A stretch of DNA of 64,000 nt, from contig NZ_JBHEQA010000003.1 in assembly GCF_043678055.1 (NCBI RefSeq), forward strand, positions 186,001-250,000, read 5' to 3'. The notes under the pieces were generated by a model. The model had not been told where the DNA came from. It did no database searches and was given only the letters and a program-made list of their open reading frames with translations. Of the stretch, positions 46,518 through 54,821 are shown piece after piece (the stretch's first letter is position 1; each line of letters begins with the position of its first letter). The stretch comes from Spongiimicrobium salis (GTDB lineage Bacteria > Bacteroidota > Bacteroidia > Flavobacteriales > Flavobacteriaceae). The position numbers were made by a program, and so were the translations under genes.

Positions 46518-47558
46518 TTGGAAAATCAAAAGAACATAGGTACCGAAAGTGCTTCTAAAATACGTTCCTTTAGAAAGAAAAACCTTTCTGCAACTGCACT
46601 GGTGCAAGGCATTTTTGAGGGAGATAAAACGGCCTTAGGGAGAGCGATCACTCTAGTAGAAAGTACCAATGCAGCCCATTCAAAAAAGGCAAATACAATC
46701 ATTGAAAAATGCCTGCAACAACAACATAAGAGTATACGAATTGGTATAACGGGTGTACCGGGAGTCGGTAAAAGCACCTTCATAGAGACTTTTGGAAAAA
46801 CACTTACGGCTTTGGGTAAAAAGGTTGCCGTTTTAGCCGTTGATCCCAGTAGTTCCGTTACCAAGGGCAGTATCTTGGGCGATAAGACCCGGATGGAAGA
46901 ATTGGTAAAAGATCCCAATGCCTTTATTCGCCCCTCCCCTTCCGGGGATTCCTTGGGGGGTGTGGCCCGCAAAACACGGGAAACCATTATTTTGTGTGAA
47001 GCAGCAGGTTTTAATATCATCCTAATAGAAACAGTTGGTGTTGGACAAAGCGAAACTGCCGTTCACAGTATGGTAGATTTCTTTTTGCTATTGAAACTGG
47101 CGGGGGCTGGAGATGAGCTTCAAGGTATTAAAAGGGGGATTATGGAAATGGCAGATGCCCTTGTCATCAATAAAGCGGATGGTGATAACCTAAAACGTGC
47201 TAAAATGGCAAAGGTAGAATTTACAAGAGCCTTACATCTATATCCTCCAAAGGTTAATAATTGGACTCCAAAGGTATTGGCTTGTTCCGCCATGGAGAAA
47301 ACGGGTATTCTAGAGATTTGGGAAATGATTTCCCATTATATTGATGAGAATATATCCCTAGGTCACTTTCAACACAAACGCAATGAGCAAAACAGTTATT
47401 GGTTTTTACAGACGGTTGAAGATCGATTAAAACAACGCTTTTATCAAAATCCCAAAATTAAAGAAGCCCTGGATGCCTTGCTGGCAGAGGTTACCTCCAA
47501 TACCTTGTCGCCTTTTCATGCAGCGGAAAAACTACTGGCCTTAGAACGCTCAAAATAA
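46518..47558 (+). CDS. meaB: Methylmalonyl-CoA mutase-associated GTPase MeaB
   Basis: 346 aa GTPase of the ArgK/MeaB family. Walker A GVPGVGKST (residues 79-87), DPSSS, RPSPSGDSLGGVARKT, IETVGVGQSE and NKAD are all diagnostic. It protects and reloads adenosylcobalamin-dependent methylmalonyl-CoA mutase. The start is a TTG two nt after the DUF2911 stop; no ATG precedes the conserved region. The mutase genes are not in this window, so this copy is separated from them, unlike in many genomes. The cobalamin adenosyltransferase at 15739 supplies the same pathway. Confidence 0.9.
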   Translation: MENQKNIGTESASKIRSFRKKNLSATALVQGIFEGDKTALGRAITLVESTNAAHSKKANTIIEKCLQQQHKSIRIGITGVPGVGKSTFIETFGKTLTALGKKVAVLAVDPSSSVTKGSILGDKTRMEELVKDPNAFIRPSPSGDSLGGVARKTRETIILCEAAGFNIILIETVGVGQSETAVHSMVDFFLLLKLAGAGDELQGIKRGIMEMADALVINKADGDNLKRAKMAKVEFTRALHLYPPKVNNWTPKVLACSAMEKTGILEIWEMISHYIDENISLGHFQHKRNEQNSYWFLQTVEDRLKQRFYQNPKIKEALDALLAEVTSNTLSPFHAAEKLLALERSK

Positions 47559-47670
47559 TTTCTTTCTTCTTTCCTTGTATAAAACGATATTTTTCCCAGT
47601 TAAAAAAAAGACATTGGCTTTTATCATTTCAAGCTTCCGAAAAGAGAAAGTGGAATCGAAATAAAAATCC

Positions 47671-47678
47671 TAAATTTG
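47671..47678 (+). promoter_or_regulatory. -7 element before the GT2 gene
   Basis: TAAATTTG matches the Bacteroidota -7 consensus exactly and lies 20 nt before the ATG at 47699. No exact TTG is present at the -33 position. Confidence 0.4.
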
Positions 47679-47698
47679 CCCCATCGTAAATCCATTAC

Positions 47699-48658
47699 AT
47701 GAACCCAATTACTGATTCTCTCTTGTCCATTGTTGTACCCTTATACAATGAAGAAGACAATGTTGTTCTACTTACTCAGAAAATACATGAAAGCCTTAGG
47801 GGCTATCAGTATCAAATTATTTATGTAGATGACTTCTCCACGGACAATACTCGTAAAGTGGTGAAAGATATGCAAGATGAGAGGGTACATCTGGTGATTC
47901 TCAAAAAAAATTATGGACAAAGTCTTGCTTTAGCAGCTGGTATCGATCATGCCGAGGGAGAATATATCATTACCATGGATGGGGATTTGCAAAACGACCC
48001 CAGTGATATTCCCCAAATGTTGGAGCATGCCGTTAATGATGATTATGATGTGGTTACTGGGATTCGGCAAAAAAGAAAAGATTCCTTGGTTAAGAAAATA
48101 CCTTCCAAAATTGCCAATTTTCTTGTTCGCCGTGTAACTAAATTGGATATCAAAGACAATGGTTGTGCTTTAAAGGTATTCACCAAAGATATTGCCAAAG
48201 AGCTGAACCTATATGGGGAAATGCATCGTTTTATTACCCTATTGGCACATCTTGAAGGAGGACAGATCAAACAAGTACCCGTAAAGCATCATGCAAGACA
48301 TGCAGGAGTCTCTAAATATGGGCTTGAACGTGTTTTTAAAGTGGTGGCAGACATGATGTTGTTGCTCTTTATTCGCAAGTACTTTCAACGTCCTATTCAT
48401 TTATTCGGAATCATTGGGGTATTGATGATTATCCTGGGCATCCTGATCAATACTTATCTCCTGATTTTAAAATTTGGCCTTGGAGAAGATATTGGTACGC
48501 GACCTCTTCTGGTTTTTGGTATGATGTTGATCCTTGCCGGTATTCAATTGTTCACCATAGGAATTGTGATGGAATTATTGATTCGCACCTACTACGAGTC
48601 GCAAAACAAACGTCCTTATCGAATCAAAAATATTGTGGTAGGTGGCAAAATATCGTAA
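47699..48658 (+). CDS. GT2 polyprenyl-phosphate sugar synthase (DPM1/GtrB-like)
   Basis: 319 aa. Residues about 10-230 are a GT-A domain with the DPM1-type blocks VVPLYNEEDNV, YVDDFSTDNT, NYGQSLALAAG and TMDGDLQNDP (DxD-like Asp cluster). Two membrane helices follow (HLFGIIGVLMIILG and FGMMLILAGIQLFTIGIV), as in GtrB and ArnC. These enzymes move a sugar from a nucleotide donor to undecaprenyl phosphate at the inner face of the membrane. It overlaps the next gene by 17 nt. Together with the GT39 protein coded nearby, a lipid-linked sugar pathway is likely. Confidence 0.85.
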   Translation: MNPITDSLLSIVVPLYNEEDNVVLLTQKIHESLRGYQYQIIYVDDFSTDNTRKVVKDMQDERVHLVILKKNYGQSLALAAGIDHAEGEYIITMDGDLQNDPSDIPQMLEHAVNDDYDVVTGIRQKRKDSLVKKIPSKIANFLVRRVTKLDIKDNGCALKVFTKDIAKELNLYGEMHRFITLLAHLEGGQIKQVPVKHHARHAGVSKYGLERVFKVVADMMLLLFIRKYFQRPIHLFGIIGVLMIILGILINTYLLILKFGLGEDIGTRPLLVFGMMLILAGIQLFTIGIVMELLIRTYYESQNKRPYRIKNIVVGGKIS

Positions 48659-49535
48659 AAAAGGCATTACCCTTCTAAAACTCCTTTTTAGCGCAGTACT
48701 GCTCTACTTTATCTTTACTAAAATACAATTAAAAGATATCGCAAGTACCCTAGAGGAAAGCGAGCTTTCCTTCTTGCTTTTGGCCTTAGTGTTTTTTGTA
48801 CTTTCCAAAGCAATAGCTGCTGCCCGATTGAATCTTTATTTCCATCAATTGGCCATTTGCCTTACTCAAAAAAGCAATCTAAAACTGTATCTATTGGGTA
48901 TGTTTTATAATTTGTTCCTTCCTGGGGGTATTGGTGGGGATGCCTATAAGGGTTATGTGATAAAGAAAAAATTTCAGGTCGCTACAAAAAAGGTGGTTGC
49001 CGTACTTATTTTAGATCGTCTCAGCGGCCTACTTTTATTATTCATCTATGCCTGTATGCTGATCTTTGGGTTGGAACCCCATCTTTTTGAGCACATTGAA
49101 TGGCTTTCGGGAATGGCAATAGTCCTCGGAATTATTGTTTTTTGGTTTTTAAACAAGAGATTTTTTGGCTATGTTCTCCCTATTTTCTGGAAATCGTTTG
49201 GATACTCAGCATTGGTACAACTCGCACAGTTAGTCAGTGTTTTTTGCATTTTGAAAGCTTTGCACATTGAACTCTATACCCTTGCCTATCTATTTATTTT
49301 CCTGATTTCATCTATAGTGGCCGTATTGCCACTCACTTTTGGCGGTATTGGCAGTAGGGAACTTACATTTTTTTATGGAGCGGCTTGGCTTGATTTAGAG
49401 GAGAATACGGCCATAAGTATAAGTTTGGTCTTTTTCTTGATTACGGCATTGGTTTCTCTTTTTGGAATAGTCTACCATATGAAAAAACCCGCATTGCAGA
49501 CAATATCAAAAATTCAGTCTTTAAACAACCCTTAA
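48642..49535 (+). CDS. LPG synthase TM-domain / UPF0104-family flippase-like protein
   Basis: 297 aa, seven or eight membrane helices, with the conserved GLVLFLPGGIGGDAYKGYV-type block (here LFLPGGIGGDAYKGYV) and PLTFGGIGSRE. This is the membrane domain of lysylphosphatidylglycerol synthases and UPF0104 proteins, without the synthase domain. The start is a GTG inside the end of the GT2 gene. Because it is coupled to a polyprenyl-phosphate sugar synthase, it may move the lipid-linked sugar across the membrane; that is inference. Its stop overlaps the convergent GT39 stop by four nt. Confidence 0.8.
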   Translation: MAKYRKKGITLLKLLFSAVLLYFIFTKIQLKDIASTLEESELSFLLLALVFFVLSKAIAAARLNLYFHQLAICLTQKSNLKLYLLGMFYNLFLPGGIGGDAYKGYVIKKKFQVATKKVVAVLILDRLSGLLLLFIYACMLIFGLEPHLFEHIEWLSGMAIVLGIIVFWFLNKRFFGYVLPIFWKSFGYSALVQLAQLVSVFCILKALHIELYTLAYLFIFLISSIVAVLPLTFGGIGSRELTFFYGAAWLDLEENTAISISLVFFLITALVSLFGIVYHMKKPALQTISKIQSLNNP

Positions 49536-51190
49536 TAAATGTGGATTAAATAACGCTTTCTAAGGACGCGATTCCTAGTTGCATTGTTTAAAAATTTTAA
49601 CTGTAGGCGAGTTATTCTGAACTGATCTACTTCGTGTTCCCTATCCCAGTCAAATCCCTTTTCACGAAGTTCTTTACGTTCTTCTTCTGTAGTATAGACC
49701 CAGATACTGTGCATATCCTCTAAAGCTTCGGCAGAAATAATCTTTACCGGTTTTTTGTTGTAAAAATCAAGTGCCCAAGTATGTGCTTCGGATAATTTAT
49801 AGATATTATCTGTTGAAATTTCTTCTTTTGCAATCACTTTGGCCATCGTTGAACCACCTTGATATTTTAATAGGGAAGGGTAAAAATGCAGGTTGAGTAC
49901 CATATTCAAAAGAATGGCGCTATAGGCTGCTAGGGTGATAATTCTTAGGTAATAAGATTCCCTTTTTAAACTGTAATAGATGGCAATGACAGCCATACTT
50001 CCAAAAATTGCATAGTGCCAAATAGCCACCTTTTTAAAAACAAAAAATACAATGAATGCCGATACGATAAATACCAAGCTCAAAATAAAATATTGGGCTC
50101 CCAATATGAATTTAATACGCTTTTTTTTATCCAGAATATAAAGACTGTGCAAATAAGATGCCGCGAGTACGGCAAATAAAGGGATGGTGATATTTAAATA
50201 ATGAGGGAGTTTAAACTGGGCAAAACTAATGATAATGAAGATTAACGTAATACCTCCCAAAGTCAAAAATTCGTAAACAGGGTTATGCTTAAATTTCAAT
50301 TTAATGATCGCCTTGGCCCTATTGGCATAGGCAATAAGCCCAATGACCGTCCATGGTAGGAAAACCCATAAAAAGGTATGAAAAAAGAAGAAATAATCAC
50401 TACTGTTCTTTCCAACCCCCTGACCACTGAGTCGTTCAAAACTTTGTTCCCAAAAAATAAAAAAGATTCCGCTGCGGTTTGTGGTTCCACGTATAATTTT
50501 TTCGGGGTGTAGGTCAAATTGAAGATAATAAGCATATAACATGGGAGCAATACTAAGACCAAAGACCACCAATGCGATTAAAACCTTCCAGTTAAGGAGT
50601 GTTTTCCACTTTCTGGTATAGGCTAAATGGCATAACAAAGGAAAGGCGATGACCAAAATAGCGATTTGCCCTTTGGTGGAAAAAGCTATCCCTGCTGCAA
50701 AGGCCCCTAAAACAATATGTTTTAGTCTTTTTGATTTGACGTAAGCCGCCAATTGCCAAATAGCCAAAATAGTAAAGCCAGTGAGCACTGCATCAGTACG
50801 CACATCTATATTGGACAATACAATAGTTTGGGCAGTAAGAAAAATTAGGGAAGCTAATTTCCCCACATCCGCGTTATATAATAATTTTCCCAATCCAAAG
50901 CAGCTATATGCACCGAGAATAGATGCTAGAATCCCTGGAATTCTATAGGCCCAATCGTGAAGTCCGAAGATTTTAAAGGATAAGGCCGCCAGCCAATAGT
51001 GCATATGAGGCTTGTCTAAATATTCTTCGGTTCCCTTAAATAGGTTGATGAAATCATTTTCCTGAAACATCCGCATGGCCATCACAGCAAACTGTGCGGA
51101 GTCATTTTCAAAAAGTATAGAAAACATTCCTGCTATATATACCAAAAAAACAAAAAGCACTAAAAACCAGTATCTGGTATTAGATATCAT
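49532..51190 (-). CDS. GT39-family glycosyltransferase (ArnT/PMT-like)
   Basis: 552 aa. About twelve membrane helices; the first loop carries FENDSAQFAVMAMRMF and YLDKPHMHYWL, matching the (D/E)E-x-(K/R)PP-x-YW signature of ArnT-type transferases, with YRIPGILASILGAYS after it. These enzymes take a sugar from undecaprenyl phosphate and transfer it to lipid A or a polymer at the periplasmic face. The last 120 residues form a small soluble domain. Its start overlaps the PAP2 gene stop (ATGA), so both are translated together. Confidence 0.85.
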   Translation of the reverse strand: MISNTRYWFLVLFVFLVYIAGMFSILFENDSAQFAVMAMRMFQENDFINLFKGTEEYLDKPHMHYWLAALSFKIFGLHDWAYRIPGILASILGAYSCFGLGKLLYNADVGKLASLIFLTAQTIVLSNIDVRTDAVLTGFTILAIWQLAAYVKSKRLKHIVLGAFAAGIAFSTKGQIAILVIAFPLLCHLAYTRKWKTLLNWKVLIALVVFGLSIAPMLYAYYLQFDLHPEKIIRGTTNRSGIFFIFWEQSFERLSGQGVGKNSSDYFFFFHTFLWVFLPWTVIGLIAYANRAKAIIKLKFKHNPVYEFLTLGGITLIFIIISFAQFKLPHYLNITIPLFAVLAASYLHSLYILDKKKRIKFILGAQYFILSLVFIVSAFIVFFVFKKVAIWHYAIFGSMAVIAIYYSLKRESYYLRIITLAAYSAILLNMVLNLHFYPSLLKYQGGSTMAKVIAKEEISTDNIYKLSEAHTWALDFYNKKPVKIISAEALEDMHSIWVYTTEEERKELREKGFDWDREHEVDQFRITRLQLKFLNNATRNRVLRKRYLIHIY

Positions 51191-51753
51191 ACTCTAAATT
51201 TCAGAAGTGCAAATATATACAACTTTACAAATAAATAACTTAAAAACAGTCCAATTACAATTCCGGTAAGCACATCCAAAGGAAAATGTACTCCAATGTA
51301 TATTCTACTATACGAGACCAAAATCATCCATAAAAGAAGGAAAATTCCTAAATACTTAAATTTCGACCAAAATAGATGGACAAAGAAAAAAGCGATAGCC
51401 GTGCTATTTACCGCATGTCCGGAAAAATAACCAAATTTTCCTCCGCAGGAAGCTTTTACCAATCGCATAAGGCTATTGATTTCCGGGTCATGACAGGGCC
51501 TTAAACGAGCCACGCCATATTTAAAAAAATTAGCCAATCCATCAGTCGCAGTAATCATTAAAGCGACAAAAACAAGCATGATCACCGTTCTTTTTAGACC
51601 TAATTGCTTAAACGAAAAGAAGGCCAATCCCAGATATAAGGGAATAGAGTTCCACTTACCAGTAATGAACATCCAAAAACCATCCCAAGTGGTATTCCCA
51701 AGTCCATTGAGGTAAAGAAAGAGTTCCTTATCAAACTGTATTAATTCCTCCAT
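51187..51753 (-). CDS. PAP2-family membrane phosphatase
   Basis: 188 aa with five or six membrane helices. The acid phosphatase triad is present: K-x6-RP-type block FKYGVARLRP (Lys78, Arg85), YFSGHA (His113) and SR-x5-H-x3-D (Arg150, His156, Asp160). Likely substrates are undecaprenyl pyrophosphate, phosphatidylglycerophosphate or lipid A phosphate. As it is coupled to a GT39 transferase, recycling or removal of polyprenyl phosphate is a sensible guess. It starts six nt after the upstream 75-aa gene. Confidence 0.85.
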   Translation of the reverse strand: MEELIQFDKELFLYLNGLGNTTWDGFWMFITGKWNSIPLYLGLAFFSFKQLGLKRTVIMLVFVALMITATDGLANFFKYGVARLRPCHDPEINSLMRLVKASCGGKFGYFSGHAVNSTAIAFFFVHLFWSKFKYLGIFLLLWMILVSYSRIYIGVHFPLDVLTGIVIGLFLSYLFVKLYIFALLKFRV

Positions 51754-51759
51754 TGAAAA

Positions 51760-51987
51760 TCAATCTTCATATCGCGAAATTTCCCTATCATAAAAAGCTG
51801 TTGCCGCTGTAATAAGGGTTTCTGCTTCTTCAGATAGTTCTTTTTCATCTTCCTTTGAGAAATCTTCGAGCCATTCCACTTCATCGTTTTCCAAATTGAT
51901 AATGAATCTTGGATATTCTGTGTGTATGATAAAAATTGCGGTGGGATAATCTGTATTATCCCCCAATAAAAACTTTGGAAACTCCAT
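51760..51987 (-). CDS. Small acidic protein of unknown function
   Basis: 75 aa. A beta-rich half (PTAIFIIHTEYPRFIINLEN) is followed by an acidic helix (EDFSKEDEKELSEEAE) and a Tyr/Arg-containing end. No signal peptide or membrane segment. It sits in the operon MATE, this gene, PAP2, GT39, with spacings of 38 and 6 nt. No family is recognised. The tight spacing to the PAP2 gene supports it being real. Confidence 0.6.
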   Translation of the reverse strand: MEFPKFLLGDNTDYPTAIFIIHTEYPRFIINLENDEVEWLEDFSKEDEKELSEEAETLITAATAFYDREISRYED

Positions 51988-52025
51988 AATTCACATAATA
52001 AGGTTTATTCTTTATCCATTTCACT

Positions 52026-53399
52026 TCATCCGGGCGAATGGATCAATTTTTTGGTTAAATAATTAAATCGAATATACAACATAATGGCCGATGCCGTTAA
52101 TCCGGCCAGCAAGCCAATCCATATTCCAGTACTTTTTAAATTTGTATGCAATCCTAAATAATAGCTTATAGGAAACCCTATCAGCCAATAGGCAATAAAG
52201 GTAATCACGGTTGGAATTTTAACGTCTTGCAGGCCCCTTAAAGCTCCGAGTACCACCACTTGTAATCCATCCGAGATCTGGAAGAATGCGGCCACCAGTA
52301 TCAATTGTGCGGCCAAAAAAATCACTTCCGCATTATCCATTTGGTTAGCCACTTCAGAAGCATCAAGATACATAGTAGGCAACCCATTGCGGAATATCAA
52401 AAAGAGTGCTGCAAAAACTATTTCCAATAAAAAGGTGAGTAGAAAAATAGATTGCGCGATCCGTCTGAGATCTTCAAAACGCTTTAAACCTTTTTGGTTT
52501 CCTACCCGGACCATGGCCGCTACTCCCAGTCCCATACCGACCATAAAAGTCATGCTGGACAGGTTTAGGGCAATTTGATTTGCAGCTTGTGCATTTTTAC
52601 CCAGAACACCACTCAACCAAATGGCCGCCGTAAAGATGGCCACTTCAAAAAACATTTGTAGAGCTGAGGGAAATCCTAACCCAATGATTTTTTGCATGAC
52701 TTTTTTTTCAATATTCTTAAAATTGAATCGGGTAACGTAATCCTGGAATTTCTTCTTGCTTTTCAACAGACCCCAAATAAAAAGCACCATGATCAATCGT
52801 GATACCAGCGTGCCAATTGCCGCGCCTACAATACCCAATTTTGGAAAACCTAGCGCTCCGAAAATTAGTAAGTAGTTCAGAAGAATATTCACCACATTTG
52901 CTAAAATTGTAGCGTACATTGGGTATTTGGTTTGGGAAAGTCCTTCTGAAAATTGTTTAAACGCTTGGAAAATGATCAAAGGGACCAAAGAGAAGGCTAC
53001 AAGGTCCAAATAAGGTAAGGCCAAATCTACCACTTCCGGTGGTTGCTTCATATAGTAAATCAATGGTTTACTCAAAAGGATAATTCCAAAAAGTACCAAA
53101 CCCAAAACCGTGCACAACACCAGTCCATGCTTCAGGGCACTTTTTCCATTTTCCTTACTTCCGGCCCCATCAGCCTCTGCAACCAAGGGTGTGATCGCCG
53201 TAGAAAACCCTATGCCCAAAGACATGGCTATGAATACAAAACTATTCCCCAAGGATACGGCTGCCAGTTCTGCCGTACCCAGTTGCCCTACCATAATATT
53301 ATCCGCAAAACCTACAAAAGTATGGCCCAGCATTCCAAGAATTACCGGAAAAGATAGTTTAAGGTTATAGCGAAATTCTTTGGTGTACTGCTGTAACAA
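52026..53399 (-). CDS. norM: MATE-family multidrug efflux transporter
   Basis: 457 aa with twelve membrane segments. MATE features are clear: LKLSFPVILGMLGHTFVGFADNIMVGQLG-type N-terminus (split here by choice of start), the second-half SGVLGKNAQAANQIALNL block and VGNQKG. The protein exports cationic drugs in exchange for Na+ or H+. The longest frame runs to 53549 (507 aa), but its first 50 residues are not MATE-like, contain a promoter -7 box on the coding strand and reach the divergent AraC start codon. The TTG at 53399 gives a normal-length protein that starts just before the first family motif, so I choose it. Confidence 0.85.
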   Translation of the reverse strand: MLQQYTKEFRYNLKLSFPVILGMLGHTFVGFADNIMVGQLGTAELAAVSLGNSFVFIAMSLGIGFSTAITPLVAEADGAGSKENGKSALKHGLVLCTVLGLVLFGIILLSKPLIYYMKQPPEVVDLALPYLDLVAFSLVPLIIFQAFKQFSEGLSQTKYPMYATILANVVNILLNYLLIFGALGFPKLGIVGAAIGTLVSRLIMVLFIWGLLKSKKKFQDYVTRFNFKNIEKKVMQKIIGLGFPSALQMFFEVAIFTAAIWLSGVLGKNAQAANQIALNLSSMTFMVGMGLGVAAMVRVGNQKGLKRFEDLRRIAQSIFLLTFLLEIVFAALFLIFRNGLPTMYLDASEVANQMDNAEVIFLAAQLILVAAFFQISDGLQVVVLGALRGLQDVKIPTVITFIAYWLIGFPISYYLGLHTNLKSTGIWIGLLAGLTASAIMLYIRFNYLTKKLIHSPG

Positions 53400-53421
53400 G
53401 TTGGCGTATTTTTTAGCAGTG

Positions 53422-53429
53422 CAAAGATA
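53422..53429 (-). promoter_or_regulatory. -7 element before the MATE gene
   Basis: CAAAGATA on the plus strand is TATCTTTG on the minus strand, an exact TAnnTTTG, 22 nt before the TTG start at 53399. It lies inside the longer reading frame, which supports the shorter start. Confidence 0.45.
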
Positions 53430-53548
53430 GCGTATCCATACCGCTTCGAGAACATTGTATTTTGTTTTTATGGGGACTTTGATGAAAAGTGGGCATTTCG
53501 AATAAAGTTTCAAATTGATATCTTTACGGCTGTACAATTTGGATACCA

Positions 53549-54709
53549 ATGAATGATATCGGCTTAGCCAGTAGTATAGGAATCATCACTGTTTTTATTG
53601 CTTTTCTTCTGGCCCTATTCCTGTTTACCCTTAAAACGGATAAAAAGTTAGGGAATCGGCTGTTTGCTTTTTTCCTTATTTTGATCGCATTGGATATCAG
53701 TGGTTGGGCCTTTCCCGAAGTCTTGGATACCAACTCCAACCTTACCTTGATCAAAAGCAACCTTATTTTTCTACAACTCCCCGTCTTTTACCTTCATATA
53801 TTGGCCATGAGCTATATTGACTTTAAGCTCAAGACAAAACATCTTTTGCATGCCGTGCCCTTTGTAATTGCCAATATCATATTGATTCCTCGCTATTATA
53901 GTGTTGATGCCAGTGCGAAAATGGAATTTTTAAAGCGTAGCAAGGAAATGTGGGAGATACAGTTCTTTCATATTTTTATCCATCTTCAAATAGCCCTTTA
54001 CCTGATCATCATATTCTTGCTTCTCCAAAAAATCCATAAGATCTATTTGGAAAATTACACCAATAGCGACACCAAAAGTTATTCTTGGCTCTTTAACATT
54101 ACCGTATTTCTGGCACTATTTCATGGTCTGGCCCTTCTGAAAAATATTTTCAAATTTTCAACCTACGAAGCGGTAACGGAATGGATAAAAATAACACTTG
54201 GTGTTGCTGAGCTTCTTATTTTATGCTGGTACCTGTTTAAAGCATTGCAACATCCAGAGCTGTTCCGGAGCGTAGATTCCAAATTGCAATTGGTGGATAA
54301 CATGCTCGATGAGGAAAAGAAGGTAATCGAGGTTGAGGATCAAAAAACCATAGATCGCCTTAGGGACCATATGGAAAAGGAAGCGCCCTTTCTGGATCCT
54401 TCCCTCACCTCAAAAAATTTAGCGGACGCCCTACAGCTACCGGTCAAAGAATTATCCATTTTGATCAATCATAAAATTGGAATGCATTTTTTTGATTTTG
54501 TGAACGAGTATCGCATCAAAAAAGCCATGGAAATTCTGGAGAATACCGCAAAAAGTGAGCTTACCATTTTAGAAATCTTGTATGAAGTAGGCTTTAATTC
54601 AAAATCTTCTTTCAATACTTCTTTTAAAAAATATACGGGCCTTACACCAACAGTTTATCGGAAACAACTTCAAAATCAACAAATTAACCAAAAGTCGAAC
54701 GTCTCATAA
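53549..54709 (+). CDS. AraC-family regulator with membrane sensor domain
   Basis: 386 aa. Residues about 1-235 have seven hydrophobic segments with short loops; the rest is cytosolic. Residues about 270-380 are an AraC-type double helix-turn-helix (TSKNLADALQLPVKELSILI, NEYRIKKAMEILE, ILEILYEVGFNSKSSFNTSF). This fusion of a membrane sensor to an AraC domain is common in Bacteroidota. It probably controls an adjacent gene; candidates are the divergent MATE gene and the downstream serine hydrolase. The divergent MATE frame would reach its start codon if the longer version were used. Confidence 0.85.
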   Translation: MNDIGLASSIGIITVFIAFLLALFLFTLKTDKKLGNRLFAFFLILIALDISGWAFPEVLDTNSNLTLIKSNLIFLQLPVFYLHILAMSYIDFKLKTKHLLHAVPFVIANIILIPRYYSVDASAKMEFLKRSKEMWEIQFFHIFIHLQIALYLIIIFLLLQKIHKIYLENYTNSDTKSYSWLFNITVFLALFHGLALLKNIFKFSTYEAVTEWIKITLGVAELLILCWYLFKALQHPELFRSVDSKLQLVDNMLDEEKKVIEVEDQKTIDRLRDHMEKEAPFLDPSLTSKNLADALQLPVKELSILINHKIGMHFFDFVNEYRIKKAMEILENTAKSELTILEILYEVGFNSKSSFNTSFKKYTGLTPTVYRKQLQNQQINQKSNVS

Positions 54710-54711
54710 AT

Positions 54712-54757
54712 AAAAGTCGAACCTAGGTCATTTGTAGAAATGCGTTCGACTTTTTTT
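54712..54757 (+). terminator. Terminator after the AraC-type regulator gene
   Basis: AAAAGTCGAAC (54712-54722) and GTTCGACTTTT (54744-54754) form an 11-bp stem followed by T residues. A second copy of the left arm lies at 54690-54700 inside the end of the coding sequence. Confidence 0.75.
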
Positions 54758-54821
54758 ATTCCGTCGCAGCATTCGATCATCCTTTTCATATTTGCTCCGA
54801 ATCCATTAAACATTCGTTATT

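Noticed and set aside
46526..47020. 164-aa frame antisense to meaB
   Set aside because: Overlaps the conserved GTPase motifs of meaB and has no family features.
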